Notes under the pieces: generated by a model
Databases searched by the model: none
Seen by the model: the letters and a program-made list of their open reading frames with translations, nothing else
What the model was told of the DNA's origin: nothing
Shown here: positions 63,614-64,000 of the stretch, one piece after another
Layout: each line of letters opens with the position of its first letter
Position numbering within the stretch: position 1 is the first letter of the stretch
Program-made: the position numbers and the translations under genes
Source: an uncultured Bacteroidota bacterium
GTDB taxonomy: Bacteria > Bacteroidota > Bacteroidia > Flavobacteriales > Flavobacteriaceae
Reading direction: 5' to 3'
Length of the DNA stretch: 64,000 nucleotides
Assembly: GCA_902544085.1 (NCBI GenBank)
Contig: CACCAP010000004.1
Span: forward strand, 1 to 64,000

Positions 63614-64000
63614 CAATAACTACAGATCCATTATTGACAACACCGTAAACATGTCCTTTAATTTCAGAGTTGATAAAAGATGCATTTTTAGACTTAGACC
63701 TAACATTGTTTTTTGTAAAAATGTATTTAGTTTTTGGATTAAATAGAGTCAAACATGCCTTTGATCCTAAATCAATTGCATCATTTTTTATTCCAAACAA
63801 CTCTCTTTTTCTTGTTAAAATTTCAATTACTTTCTCAGTCTTATACAACGAATTTAAACCACCAAAAATTGATTCTAAACCAGTAGCCCCAAATAGGGAA
63901 TTTTTAAAGTCTGTTTTTTTGTTGTCGATATCAATTGGAGAGTGATCTGAAGTACAAAAATCAATAACTCCCTCTGACAGAGCTTTAACCAAAATTAGCC
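63606..64000 (-). CDS. pyrC: C-terminal part of a dihydroorotase (runs off the right edge)
   Basis: The last 131 codons of an amidohydrolase. The motif VIDFCTSDHSPIDIDNKKTDF contains the catalytic metal-binding Asp of dihydroorotase (xSDHxP). The tail GATGLESIFGGLNSLYKTEKVIEILTRKRELFGI and HVYGVVNNGSVVIDE fits the dihydroorotase multifunctional type of Bacteroidota, which closes the dihydroorotate ring in pyrimidine synthesis. The frame continues without interruption to the window edge, so the N terminus is not visible. An allantoinase-like relative cannot be fully excluded. Confidence 0.8.
   Translation of the reverse strand, partial: LILVKALSEGVIDFCTSDHSPIDIDNKKTDFKNSLFGATGLESIFGGLNSLYKTEKVIEILTRKRELFGIKNDAIDLGSKACLTLFNPKTKYIFTKNNVRSKSKNASFINSEIKGHVYGVVNNGSVVIDE

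Noticed and set aside
1..64000. CRISPR arrays, insertion sequences, prophage or integrated element
   Set aside because: No regularly spaced repeats, transposase, integrase or phage gene was seen; tRNA genes show no adjacent integrase or duplicated tRNA 3' end that I could find.

Overview
The window is AT-rich chromosomal DNA from a member of the Bacteroidota, most likely a marine flavobacterium with a compact genome. The evidence is two SusC/SusD outer-membrane pairs, many lipoproteins with Bacteroidota-type leaders, TAnnTTTG -7 promoter elements, a bacillithiol-pathway glycosyltransferase (BshA), and a flavobacterial housekeeping gene order (tsaD back to back with tamB; pfkA-gap-sugar kinase; lptD back to back with an amidase, mlaD and Fe-S genes). 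Species cannot be named from the sequence alone. Intergenic gaps are short, and many convergent neighbours overlap by 4-19 bases. I see no insertion sequence, prophage, CRISPR array or recognisable DNA-binding regulator.

Layout. 1-9.5 kb: housekeeping and envelope genes, including the end of a sugar dehydrogenase-like lipoprotein, two tRNA-Pro genes, trxB, a hot-dog protein, a cyclophilin, a PlsC-like acyltransferase and a DUF3089 hydrolase. This part ends in a leftward cluster of two tandem Gfo/Idh/MocA oxidoreductases with Tat-type leaders, preceded by two small genes, one of only 45 codons. A 17-bp inverted repeat lies upstream of that cluster. 9.7-24.8 kb: tRNA-Arg, then a rightward xylan/xylose utilisation locus: SusC, SusD, a small periplasmic protein, a strong hairpin terminator, sulfatase, GH43, xylulokinase, xylose isomerase, SSS-family symporter and two tandem GH10 enzymes. 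The inferred scheme is surface capture and cleavage of a xylan, possibly sulfated, followed by import, periplasmic trimming, sodium-coupled xylose uptake and conversion to xylulose 5-phosphate. 24.8-40 kb: metallophosphoesterase, a threonine dehydratase-like enzyme, tRNA-Ser, an AI-2E-type permease, rsmE and tsaD on the minus strand; then tamB, an MFS permease, a third Gfo/Idh/MocA protein, pfkA, gap and a BadF-type sugar kinase on the plus strand.

40-51.7 kb: outer-membrane and envelope genes. LptD and a RidA protein with an in-frame hydrophobic leader run left; an amidase, an MCE protein, two Fe-S proteins flanking a small HAD gene, a GH3/beta-lactamase fusion and bshA run right. 51.7-58.5 kb: a penicillin-acylase-family enzyme and a second SusC/SusD pair with no adjacent glycanase, behind an upstream region carrying direct repeats and a palindrome. 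58.5-64 kb: DUF488, a lipoprotein nuclease, an endonuclease III lacking its iron-sulfur cysteines, a peroxiredoxin, a large conserved protein of unclear function, a PhnP-like metallo-hydrolase, an esterase and the end of a dihydroorotase.

The observations most worth checking are the apparent non-AUG (AUU) start of tamB, the secretion-like leader on RidA, the small-gene plus tandem Tat-oxidoreductase operon behind a palindromic site, and the divergent GH10 pair within a sulfatase-containing xylose locus.
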